From contig NZ_JACARC010000078.1 of the NCBI RefSeq assembly GCF_013386825.1, forward strand, positions 1-64,000: a stretch of 64,000 nt of DNA. The letters run 5' to 3'. The notes beneath the pieces were generated by a model. It was given only the letters and a program-made list of their open reading frames with translations, ran no database searches and was not told the DNA's origin. This document shows, piece by piece, positions 17,665 through 24,703 of this stretch (within the stretch, counting starts at the first letter, position 1; each line of letters starts with the position of its first letter). Source of the DNA: Pseudomonas sp. IPO3778. GTDB taxonomy: Bacteria; Pseudomonadota; Gammaproteobacteria; Pseudomonadales; Pseudomonadaceae. Position numbers and translations under genes: made by a program.

Positions 17665-18374
17665 TCGAACTGATCCAGCAATACGGCCTGGCTTACCTGT
17701 TCACCGACGGCAGTGGCTTCTCCGGGGTGGCGATGACCCTGTGGCTGTTCATTATCTCGGTGGTGCTGGGCTTCTTTCTGTCGATCCCGCTGGCCATCGC
17801 GCGGGTGTCGGAGCACTTCTGGATTCGCTGGCCGGTGGAGGTCTACACCTACCTGTTTCGCGGCACGCCGCTGTATATCCAGTTGCTGATTTGCTACACC
17901 GGCCTCTACGGCCTGGACGTGGTGCAGGACAACGCCCTGCTCAACCAGTTTTTCCGCAATGCGCTGAACTGCACCCTGCTGGCGTTTGTGCTGAACACCT
18001 GCGCCTACACCGTGGAAATCTTTGCCGGGGCGATCCGCAACATTCCCCACGGCGAGATTGAAGCGGCCAAGGCCTACGGCCTGCACGGCTGGCGCCTGAA
18101 CTTGTTCGTCGTGGTGCCCGCCGCGCTGCGCCGTGCACTGCCGGCCTACAGCAACGAAATGATCCTGATGCTGCACGCCACGTCCCTGGCGTTTACCGCC
18201 ACCATCGCCGACATCCTGAAGGTGGCCCGCGACGCGAATGCCGAAACGTTCCTGACGTTCCAGGCCTTCGGCATTGCGGCCCTGTTGTACATGCTGCTGT
18301 CCTTTGCACTGGTGGGCCTGTTTCGACTGGCCGAACGTCGCTGGATGCGTTTTCTTGTTCCGACCCGAGGCTAA
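17661..18374 (+). CDS. Basic amino-acid ABC transporter permease (HisM type)
   Basis: A 237-residue second permease. Several transmembrane helices surround the EAA loop IEAAKAYGLHGWRLNLFVVVP (about residues 132-152, a HisM hallmark). It starts inside the stop of the HisQ gene (ATGA) and ends 3 bp before the ATPase gene. It forms a heterodimeric channel with the upstream permease. Confidence 0.9.
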   Translation: MIELIQQYGLAYLFTDGSGFSGVAMTLWLFIISVVLGFFLSIPLAIARVSEHFWIRWPVEVYTYLFRGTPLYIQLLICYTGLYGLDVVQDNALLNQFFRNALNCTLLAFVLNTCAYTVEIFAGAIRNIPHGEIEAAKAYGLHGWRLNLFVVVPAALRRALPAYSNEMILMLHATSLAFTATIADILKVARDANAETFLTFQAFGIAALLYMLLSFALVGLFRLAERRWMRFLVPTRG

Positions 18375-18377
18375 CCC

Positions 18378-19223
18378 ATGAATCAGTCCGCGCAGGCCCT
18401 GGCCGCTTACCCCACCGATGTACGCCCTGGCGCCAAACCGGTGGCCGTGGCCGAAAACGCCCACGTCAAACTCCAGGTCGAAGGCCTGCACAAACGCTAT
18501 GGCGAACATGAGGTGCTCAAGGGCGTCTCACTGAACGCGCGCAACGGCGACGTAATCAGCCTGATCGGCGCCAGCGGCTCCGGCAAAAGCACCCTGCTGC
18601 GTTGCATCAACTTCCTCGAACAGCCGGACGCCGGGGTCATTACCCTGGACGGCATCAGCATCGAAATGCAGCAAGGCCGCGCCGGCACCCGCGCGCCGCA
18701 CCAGGCGCAATTGCAGAACCTGCGCACGCGCCTGGCCATGGTGTTCCAGCACTTCAACCTGTGGAGCCACATGACCGTGCTGGAAAACATCACCCTGGCC
18801 CCGCGCCGCGTGCTGGGGGTGAGCGCCGCCGAAGCGGAAAAACGTGCACGGATGTACCTCGACAAGGTCGGCCTGCCGGGCCGCGTGGCGGACCAATACC
18901 CCGCCTTCCTCTCCGGCGGCCAGCAACAGCGCGTGGCCATCGCCCGCGCCCTGGCAATGGAACCGGAGATCATTCTGTTCGACGAACCCACCTCGGCACT
19001 CGACCCTGAACTCGTAGGAGAAGTCCTTAAAGTCATACAGACGTTGGCTGAGGAAGGTCGTACCATGCTGATGGTCACCCACGAAATGGGCTTTGCCCGA
19101 CAGGTGTCCAGCCAAGTGCTGTTTCTGCACCAGGGCCGCGTCGAGGAGCAAGGCGGAGCCGACATCCTCGACCAGCCGAACAGCGAGCGCTTGCAGCAAT
19201 TTCTTTCCAACCGATTGAAGTGA
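18378..19223 (+). CDS. Basic amino-acid ABC transporter ATP-binding protein (HisP type)
   Basis: A 281-residue ATPase. Walker A is GASGSGKSTL (about residue 60), the Q-loop is in MVFQHFNLWSHMTV, the signature is LSGGQQQRVAIARAL (about 178-192) and Walker B is IILFDEPTSALDP (about 198-210). The N-terminus is about 25 residues longer than in HisP, with a non-conserved leader before HVKLQVEGLHKRYG. It energises import of Arg, Lys, Orn or His. It is followed 12 bp later by an Lrp-type regulator. Confidence 0.92.
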   Translation: MNQSAQALAAYPTDVRPGAKPVAVAENAHVKLQVEGLHKRYGEHEVLKGVSLNARNGDVISLIGASGSGKSTLLRCINFLEQPDAGVITLDGISIEMQQGRAGTRAPHQAQLQNLRTRLAMVFQHFNLWSHMTVLENITLAPRRVLGVSAAEAEKRARMYLDKVGLPGRVADQYPAFLSGGQQQRVAIARALAMEPEIILFDEPTSALDPELVGEVLKVIQTLAEEGRTMLMVTHEMGFARQVSSQVLFLHQGRVEEQGGADILDQPNSERLQQFLSNRLK

Positions 19224-19235
19224 ACACCAGACCCC

Positions 19236-19733
19236 ATGGATACCAAGGCCACCGGACCGAACGCTTCCCCTGTGCTGGACCGCATTGATGAAGCCATCAT
19301 CGACGTGTTGCGGCACCAGGGGCGCATCACCTACGAAAAACTCTCGTCGCTGGTGCACCTGACGCCCAGGCCGTGCCTGGAACGGGTGCGCAAGCTGGAG
19401 CGCCGCGGGATCATCCGGGGGTATGGGGCAATCATCGATGTGCAGATGGTTTCGCCGGGGTTGTCACTGCTGGTGCTGGTGGCCCTCTCCAACCAGAGCG
19501 GGCGTTCGGCGCAGAAAGCGTTCGAAGCGTGTGTCAAAGCCTGCCCGCAAGTGTTCGAGTGCCAACTGATCAGCGGGCCGTTCGACTACAGCCTGCGCAT
19601 GCGCTGCCGGGACATGGAGCACTACCGGGTGCTGACGGAAACCTGGTTGAACAATGATGAATTGCACATTGATAAGTTGGTGGCGCATCCGGAGTTGGCG
19701 GTCGTAAAAAACACCGCCACCGAACTGGCCTAA
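19236..19733 (+). CDS. Lrp/AsnC-family transcriptional regulator
   Basis: 165 residues. The winged helix-turn-helix with ITYEKLSSLVHLTPRPCLERV (about residues 31-51) is followed by a RAM domain (LSLLVLVALSNQS...). It shares the operon of the amino-acid importer, so it probably senses the imported amino acid and controls the operon and the ctlX-cyclodeaminase genes. It is distinct from BkdR. The regulated targets are inferred from position only. Confidence 0.87.
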   Translation: MDTKATGPNASPVLDRIDEAIIDVLRHQGRITYEKLSSLVHLTPRPCLERVRKLERRGIIRGYGAIIDVQMVSPGLSLLVLVALSNQSGRSAQKAFEACVKACPQVFECQLISGPFDYSLRMRCRDMEHYRVLTETWLNNDELHIDKLVAHPELAVVKNTATELA

Positions 19734-19762
19734 TCCTCACTTCCCGAAACACTGAAGATCAA

Positions 19763-19851
19763 ATGTGGGAGCTGGCTTGCCTGCGATAGCATCACCTTGG
19801 TGTAACTGAAACACCGAGTTGTCTGCATCGCAGGCAAGCCAGCTCCCACAT
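19763..19851. repeat. REPIN (GTGGGAGCTGGCTTGCCTGCGAT family)
   Basis: Arms ATGTGGGAGCTGGCTTGCC and GCAAGCCAGCTCCCACAT flank a short centre. It ends exactly at the stop codon of the convergent TIGR03915 gene. Confidence 0.87.
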
Positions 19852-20684
19852 TAACCGTGCCCGCTTGAGATTCTCTTACCCGGCCTGGCCCCAATCATCT
19901 TCGCCTGCCCATCCCGCTGCTTGCCCGTGCGCGCCTCGCTGATCAACCCCGGAATCAACTTGCCCTCCGGCAGATTCTTCCAGAACCGGCTCGGCAAATG
20001 CCCTTCCATCACCTTGGGGTTCAACCGCGCCGGGTTAAAGATATGGCTGTAATACGTCAGCCACATCGCACTGTGGGGGTCCTCGACATTCTGCGCCAAC
20101 TGCTGCCATTCCACCGGGCATCGCCGCTGGTGAATCAACTGCTCACCATCGTAATAAACCCCATCCAGGGGCGTGGCGATCATCCAGCGATGGCGGCCCA
20201 TGCGCCCGACAAAATGCTGGCTGGCCACCTTCAAGATATCGTGGGCCGGCTCATGCCACGCCACATATTCAGGCAACTCCGGCCCCGCCCCTGCCGGCAA
20301 CGCGATAAACCGCACAAACGCATGCAGGTGATGGGCCTCCCGCTGCACCTGCTTGATCCGCCGCTGCAACTCGCTGCCCAGCTTGTCTCCCGACATCATC
20401 GCCGTGCGGTCACCATGGCTGACCCGCCATAACACCTCATACAGCAGGCTCCAACGCTGCTCACCGTGATAACACGCGGCAGATTCCAGCAGTTCCAGCA
20501 GCGCCTTGGGAATGCGCGCCTGGAACGGCCCGCACTCGGCGGGGTACTGCTCGTCCGTGGCAAACAGGTCCGCCACCTCGGCAACGCCCCAACTCACATG
20601 GCTTGGGTCAATCTGATGGCTGAGCAACCAGCGCGCCTGCTCGCGCCAGGTGCTGAACAGGTTGTCGCATTCCAGGCTGATCAT
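19851..20684 (-). CDS. TIGR03915-family putative DNA repair protein
   Basis: 277 residues from the ATG at 20684, which overlaps the radical SAM stop as ATGA. It matches the TIGR03915/DUF4130 partner always found next to the TIGR03916 radical SAM protein; visible are the C-terminal uracil-DNA-glycosylase-like segments (FVGRMGRHRWMIATP, ADDFATPLDG-like region, MWLTYYSHIFNPARLNPKVM). The biochemical function of the pair is not established. The LexA-type box before the operon supports a DNA-damage role. Confidence 0.8.
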   Translation of the reverse strand: MISLECDNLFSTWREQARWLLSHQIDPSHVSWGVAEVADLFATDEQYPAECGPFQARIPKALLELLESAACYHGEQRWSLLYEVLWRVSHGDRTAMMSGDKLGSELQRRIKQVQREAHHLHAFVRFIALPAGAGPELPEYVAWHEPAHDILKVASQHFVGRMGRHRWMIATPLDGVYYDGEQLIHQRRCPVEWQQLAQNVEDPHSAMWLTYYSHIFNPARLNPKVMEGHLPSRFWKNLPEGKLIPGLISEARTGKQRDGQAKMIGARPGKRISSGHG

Positions 20685-21901
20685 CCCCACAGCCCCATTT
20701 GCTGCGGCTGCGGACGGTCTCGCAGTTGTTCACGCAGCAGCACACTGGTGCTTTCCGCTTGCTGGGGGTGGTAGTCGCTGGTGATGAAAAACGGCTTGGC
20801 CTTGGCCAGCACGCAACGCATGCGGGCCAGGTCTTCGAAACGGATCTTGCGCTGGCGACGCAGGTCCACCAGCCGCTGGGTGGTGCGCAGGCCGATCCCG
20901 GGAATGCGCGCGATCAGGGTTGGCTCGGCGCGGTTCAGGTCCAGCGGGAACACCTCGCGGTGCTCCAGGGCCCAGGCCAGTTTCGGGTCGATGTCCAGGG
21001 CCAGGTCACCCGGCCCTTCAAACAGTTCATTGGCGCTGAACCCGTAACTGCGCAACAGGAAATCCGCCTGGTACAGACGGTGCTCGCGCATCAGGGGCGG
21101 CGCGGCCAGGGGCACGCTTTTCGGGCTGTTGGGGATCGGGCTGAACGCCGAGTAATACACCCGGCGCAATTTGTAATTGCCGTACAGCGCCTCGGCACTG
21201 TGGAGGATGGTGCTGTCGTCGGTGTCATCGGCGCCGACGATCATCTGTGTGCTTTGCCCTGCCGGCGCGAAACGCGGCGCGCGGGGTTCGTTGAGCACGG
21301 TCTGCTCGCCGGTATAGATGGTGTGCATGGCCTGCTTGATCGAGACAATCTGCTTCTCGGGCGCCAGGGTTTGCAGGCTCTTGTCGGTCGGCAATTCGAT
21401 ATTCACGCTGAGGCGATCGGCATAGCGCCCCGCCTCGGCAATCAGCGCCGGGTCGGCTTCGGGAATGGTCTTGAGGTGGATATAGCCGCGAAAGTCATGC
21501 TCCTCCCGCAGGAGCTTGGCCACCCGCACCAACTGCTCCATGGTGTAGTCGGCCGAGCGGATGATGCCGGAGCTGAGAAACAGCCCGCTGACACAGTTGC
21601 GCCGGTAGAAGTCGAGGGTCAGGGTCACCACCTCCTCCGGGCTGAAGCGTGCGCGGGGCACGTCGCTGGAGCGGCGGTTGACGCAGTATTGGCAGTCGTA
21701 GAGGCAGAAGTTGGTCAGCAGTACCTTGAGCAAGGACACACAGCGACCGTCGGGCGTATAGCTGTGGCAGATGCCCATGCCGTCGGTGGAACCCAGCCCC
21801 GCCTTGCCTTCCGAGCTGCGCTTGGGCGCGCCGCTGCTGGCGCAGGAGGCGTCGTATTTGGCGGCGTCGGCGAGGATGCTGAGTTTTTCGATCAACTGCA
21901 T
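20681..21901 (-). CDS. TIGR03916-family radical SAM protein, putative DNA modification/repair
   Basis: A 406-residue protein. The radical SAM cluster motif CLYDCQYC (CxxxCxxC) is near residue 68, in LTNFCLYDCQYCVNRRS. A TIM-barrel core follows. The C-terminal part carries helix-hairpin-helix DNA-binding motifs (PTLIARIPGIGLRTTQRLVDL split by GIG, about residues 330-350). A [4Fe-4S] cluster cleaves S-adenosylmethionine to start radical chemistry, possibly on DNA. It is first in a two-gene operon with the TIGR03915 gene. The start at 21901 lies 15 bp from a LexA-type box. Confidence 0.87.
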   Translation of the reverse strand: MQLIEKLSILADAAKYDASCASSGAPKRSSEGKAGLGSTDGMGICHSYTPDGRCVSLLKVLLTNFCLYDCQYCVNRRSSDVPRARFSPEEVVTLTLDFYRRNCVSGLFLSSGIIRSADYTMEQLVRVAKLLREEHDFRGYIHLKTIPEADPALIAEAGRYADRLSVNIELPTDKSLQTLAPEKQIVSIKQAMHTIYTGEQTVLNEPRAPRFAPAGQSTQMIVGADDTDDSTILHSAEALYGNYKLRRVYYSAFSPIPNSPKSVPLAAPPLMREHRLYQADFLLRSYGFSANELFEGPGDLALDIDPKLAWALEHREVFPLDLNRAEPTLIARIPGIGLRTTQRLVDLRRQRKIRFEDLARMRCVLAKAKPFFITSDYHPQQAESTSVLLREQLRDRPQPQQMGLWG

Positions 21902-21915
21902 GGGGCTTCTACCGA

Positions 21916-21935
21916 TACTGGTTTTTTGTACAGTA
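21916..21935 (-). promoter_or_regulatory. LexA (SOS) box before the radical SAM/TIGR03915 operon
   Basis: On the minus strand the site reads TACTGTACAAAAAACCAGTA. It has outer arms TACTG/CAGTA and the CTGT-N8-(A/C)CAG layout of the gammaproteobacterial LexA operator, with one mismatch (CCAG for ACAG). It is centred about 25 bp upstream of the start codon, where a repressor would block transcription. Confidence 0.75.
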
Positions 21936-21966
21936 CCAGCAGCTACGCTCCAATTCCAGTGCCGTC

Positions 21967-22506
21967 TGTAGGAGCGAGCTTGCTCGCGAAAAACCCGAGA
22001 GCGCCGCGTTGAATCAGGATGCGAGCGTCATCGTGGGCGACCTTCGCGAGCAAGCTCGCTCCTACAGTGGGAAGTGGCCGGTCCTCAGCTAGCGGTCGCC
22101 ATGTAGGAGCGAGCTTGCTCGCGAAAAACCTGAGAGCGCCGCGTTGAATCAGGATGCGAGCGTCATCGTGGGCGACCTTCGCGAGCAAGCTCGCTCCTAC
22201 AGTGGGAAGTGACCGGTCCTCAGCTAGCGGTCGCCATGTAGGAGCGAGCTTGCTCGCGAAAAACCCGAGAGCGCCGCGTTGAATCAGAATGCGAGCGTCA
22301 TCGTGGGCGACCTTCGCGAGCAAGCTCGCTCCTACAGTGGGAACTGGCCGGTCCTCAGCTAGCGGTCGCCATGTAGGAGCGAGCTTGCTCGCGAAAAACC
22401 CGAGAGCGCCGCGTTGAATCAGGATGCGAGCGTCATCGTGGGCGACCTTCGCGAGCAAGCTCGCTCCTACAGTGGGAAGTGGCCGGTCCTCAGCTAGCGG
22501 TCGCCA
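21967..22506. repeat. Four-unit 135-bp tandem REPIN array overlapping the pvdA 3' end
   Basis: Units are 21967-22101, 22102-22236, 22237-22371 and 22372-22506. Each holds a full REPIN (arms TGTAGGAGCGAGCTTGCTCG and its inverse CGAGCAAGCTCGCTCCTACA) plus a 17-bp tail identical to the last bases of pvdA (22490-22506, including its stop codon). Units differ at only a few bases (ACCCG/ACCTG, CAGGA/CAGAA, GGAAGTGGCC/GGAAGTGACC/GGAACTGGCC). The 588-bp gap between the radical SAM gene and pvdA holds only this array and the LexA site. Confidence 0.95.
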
Positions 22507-23827
22507 GCAACAGATCCTGCACCGAACGCCCCTTGCCGCGGCTGCGGTCGTGCTCGTACAGCGACGCGGCAATCTCGTCGGCGCGGATCGGCAGGATCGA
22601 CAGCAAGGTGTCACTCAAGCCATGGCTGGCCTGGCTGAAACCCTGCATGTAGATACCGGCCTTGCAGCGCTCGTCGGTGACGATGCGGTAGTCGCGGCTG
22701 ACTTCAAAGTCGCCCATATAGTCCGCCAACGGTGCCAGCAACTGACGATGCATCTGGCGCTCGTAACCGGTGGCCAGCACCACGGCGTCGTAATGGTTAA
22801 GGCTGGTTTCGCCGGTGGCGTTATTGCGCAGCGCCAATTCCACACCCAGCGCCCCGGCCGTGGCTTTTTCCACGGTGGTCAGGGTGCGGAACGCGTGACG
22901 GGCGATGCCGGAGACTTTCTGGCGGTAGAAGATCCCGTAGATGCGCTCGATCAGGTCCAGGTCCACCACCGAATAGTTGGTGTTGTGGTACTCGTTGACC
23001 AGCCGCTCGCGCTCGCTGCCGTTCTGTTGGAACACCAGGTCGGTGAATTCCGGCGAGAACACTTCGTTGACGAACGGGCTGTCGTCCGCGGGCTTGAGGG
23101 CCGAACCCCGCAGGATCATGTCCACCTGCACCGACGGGAAGCTGTCGTTAAGGTCGATGAACGCTTCGGCCGCGCTCTGGCCGCCACCGATGATCGCAAT
23201 GCGCATCGGCTTGCCGTCGACACACGGCTGCTGAGCCATGCGCGCCAGGTACTGGGAGTGATGGAACACCCGCCCATCCTCCTTGAGCCCCTTGAACGAG
23301 GCCGGAATACGCGGCGTGCCACCGGCGCTGACCACCACCGAACGGGTGGTACGCACATGCTGCTCACCCTGGCCATCCCGGGAAATTACCCGCAGTGCCT
23401 CGACCTGCTGCTGATGCAGGATCGGCTCGATGGCCAGCACTTCCTCACCATACCGGCTCTGCGCCTGGAACTGCCCGGAGACCCAGCGCAGGTAGTCGTT
23501 GTACTCCATGCGGCACGGGTAAAAGGTGCCCAGGTTGATGAAATCCACCAGGCGGCCGTGGGCTTTCAGGTAATTGACGAACGAATACGGGCTGGTGGGG
23601 TTGCGCAGGGTCACCAGGTCCTTGAGGAACGAAATCTGCAATTCACTCTGGGTCACCAGGGTGTTGCCGTGCCAGCGGTAGTCGGCCTGCTTGTCGAGAA
23701 ACAGCACGTCCAGCTTGCCCTGGGCTTTCTCGCGTTCCTGCAGGGCGATGGCCAGCGCCAGGTTCGAGGGCCCGAACCCGATACCGATCAGGTCGTGAAC
23801 GGCGGGCGATGCAATTGCCTGTGTCAT
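22490..23827 (-). CDS. pvdA: L-ornithine N5-monooxygenase (pyoverdine)
   Basis: 445 residues from the ATG at 23827 (MTQAIASPAVHDL); an upstream TTG frame extension is rejected because it runs into the promoter. It is a flavin N-hydroxylating monooxygenase. The FAD motif is GIGFGPSNLALAI (about 14-26), the NADPH motif is IIGGGQSAAEAF (about 211-222) and the C-terminal LATGYERQ is near 349. It makes N5-hydroxyornithine, the precursor of hydroxamate iron ligands in pyoverdine. The length fits P. aeruginosa PvdA. It is driven by an exact PvdS-type box (23918-23941). Its last 17 bp, including the stop, are shared with the REPIN array. Confidence 0.96.
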   Translation of the reverse strand: MTQAIASPAVHDLIGIGFGPSNLALAIALQEREKAQGKLDVLFLDKQADYRWHGNTLVTQSELQISFLKDLVTLRNPTSPYSFVNYLKAHGRLVDFINLGTFYPCRMEYNDYLRWVSGQFQAQSRYGEEVLAIEPILHQQQVEALRVISRDGQGEQHVRTTRSVVVSAGGTPRIPASFKGLKEDGRVFHHSQYLARMAQQPCVDGKPMRIAIIGGGQSAAEAFIDLNDSFPSVQVDMILRGSALKPADDSPFVNEVFSPEFTDLVFQQNGSERERLVNEYHNTNYSVVDLDLIERIYGIFYRQKVSGIARHAFRTLTTVEKATAGALGVELALRNNATGETSLNHYDAVVLATGYERQMHRQLLAPLADYMGDFEVSRDYRIVTDERCKAGIYMQGFSQASHGLSDTLLSILPIRADEIAASLYEHDRSRGKGRSVQDLLLATAS

Positions 23828-23917
23828 TCCAGTGTCCTCTGGATAAGCCCCGTGGCAGTGGGGCAGGAAAGCCTCAGAGACCTGAAGACTGAACAACAGG
23901 TCGTGTGTTGATAGGAG

Positions 23918-23941
23918 ACGAGGACAATGAAATAAAATTTA
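23918..23941 (-). promoter_or_regulatory. PvdS-type iron-starvation promoter of pvdA
   Basis: On the minus strand there is TAAAT, 16 bases, then CGT (CGTCTC). This is the exact spacing of the iron-starvation box recognised by the ECF sigma factor PvdS. It lies about 91 bp upstream of the pvdA ATG. Confidence 0.85.
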
Positions 23942-23966
23942 CCCGGCTACGGTTTGGACGACGCCC

Positions 23967-24449
23967 TTAGTGCGCATCCCACTCACGCATGCGTACCCGG
24001 CAATGCTTCATGGCATTGACGATGTGCTTTTCCACCACGCTGCGTGAAATGCCCAGGCGCTCGGAGATTTGCACATGTGACAGGCCTTCAAGCTTGCGCA
24101 GCAGGAAGCTGTCCCGGCACACCGCAGGCAGCTCGGCCATGGCCCGCTCGAGCATGGCCAGGCGTTGCTCGTGATCCAGGCTGCTGTGGGGTGAGGCAAC
24201 CGTGAATCGTTCTTCGCTGTCGAGCACCTCCAGCGGCTCCGCATGGCGCAGGACATTGCGCCGGTGACCATCAATCACCAGGTTCAACGCCGTGCGGTAC
24301 AAAAACGCGCGGGGCTGTTCGATCGGCGTATCACTGGCGCGGGCCAGCACGCGGACGTACGTGTCATGCACTACATCTTCGGCCACCTGTCGGTTGCCCA
24401 GCTTGGCGTTCAGGAAACTCACCAACTCGCGATAGTAGTTTTCCAACAT
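23967..24449 (-). CDS. fpvI: ECF sigma factor FpvI
   Basis: 160 residues with sigma region 2 (MLENYYRELVSFLNAKLG...AEDVVHDTYVRVLAR, residues 1-40) and region 4 (LPAVCRDSFLLRKLEGLSHVQISERLG, about 102-135). It belongs to the FecI-like iron group and begins like FpvI. In P. aeruginosa, FpvI directs transcription of fpvA when ferripyoverdine binds the receptor. An anti-sigma gene (fpvR) normally partners it, but none is in this window. GGGAG lies just 2 nt before ATG, which is unusually close. It could in principle be another FecI-type sigma factor, but its place next to pvdA supports FpvI. Confidence 0.85.
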   Translation of the reverse strand: MLENYYRELVSFLNAKLGNRQVAEDVVHDTYVRVLARASDTPIEQPRAFLYRTALNLVIDGHRRNVLRHAEPLEVLDSEERFTVASPHSSLDHEQRLAMLERAMAELPAVCRDSFLLRKLEGLSHVQISERLGISRSVVEKHIVNAMKHCRVRMREWDAH

Positions 24450-24534
24450 GACTCCCGACCGCGTGGCGGCGGTATTAGGTCCTTGGGACGTAGATCACGG
24501 CCAGCTCGATGGTGGCAGTTTGAAGTGTGTGTAA

Positions 24535-24553
24535 TTTATAGTAATTCTCATCT
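24535..24553 (-). promoter_or_regulatory. Candidate Fur box upstream of fpvI
   Basis: On the minus strand, AGATGAGAATTACTATAAA (within 24531-24554) resembles pseudomonad Fur sites of the type GATAATGAGAATTATTATC. It lies about 90 bp upstream of the fpvI start. No PvdS-type box is present there, so direct Fur control is plausible. Judged by eye only. Confidence 0.45.
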
Positions 24554-24625
24554 AGTTTTAAACAAGACTTGCGTCACAACCGATTATTTTTGTCTGCGGG
24601 ACCTGTAACCATGTGTGTAACCGCC

Positions 24626-24649
24626 TAAATTGCCGCGCATTTTCCTCGT
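24626..24649 (+). promoter_or_regulatory. PvdS-type iron-starvation promoter of pvdR-pvdT-opmQ
   Basis: TAAAT (24626-24630), 16 bases, CGT (24647-24649), then CTACC. It is an exact match in motif and spacing, 55 bp upstream of the pvdR ATG. Confidence 0.85.
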
Positions 24650-24703
24650 CTACCTGTCAGCTTCCCGCGCCTGCGGCCCGATCTTTCCTGGCTGGAACTC
24701 TGC

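Noticed and set aside
21967..22506. Possible CRISPR array
   Set aside because: The repeated unit is 135 bp with no unique spacers, each unit contains a REPIN palindrome, and no cas gene is nearby.
21943..22614. Open frame on the minus strand with a four-fold repeated peptide (ASLLAKVAHDDARI...)
   Set aside because: It is only the translation of the 135-bp REPIN tandem array running into pvdA in the wrong frame. 135 is divisible by 3, so the frame stays open by chance.
22490..23896. Longer pvdA beginning at a TTG at 23896
   Set aside because: The extra 23 residues have no counterpart in PvdA proteins and would start close to the PvdS-type promoter; the ATG at 23827 gives the usual length and N-terminus.
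24534..24538. TAAAT on the minus strand upstream of fpvI as a sixth PvdS box
   Set aside because: No CGT at 16 (or 17) bases downstream. The region looks more like a Fur site.
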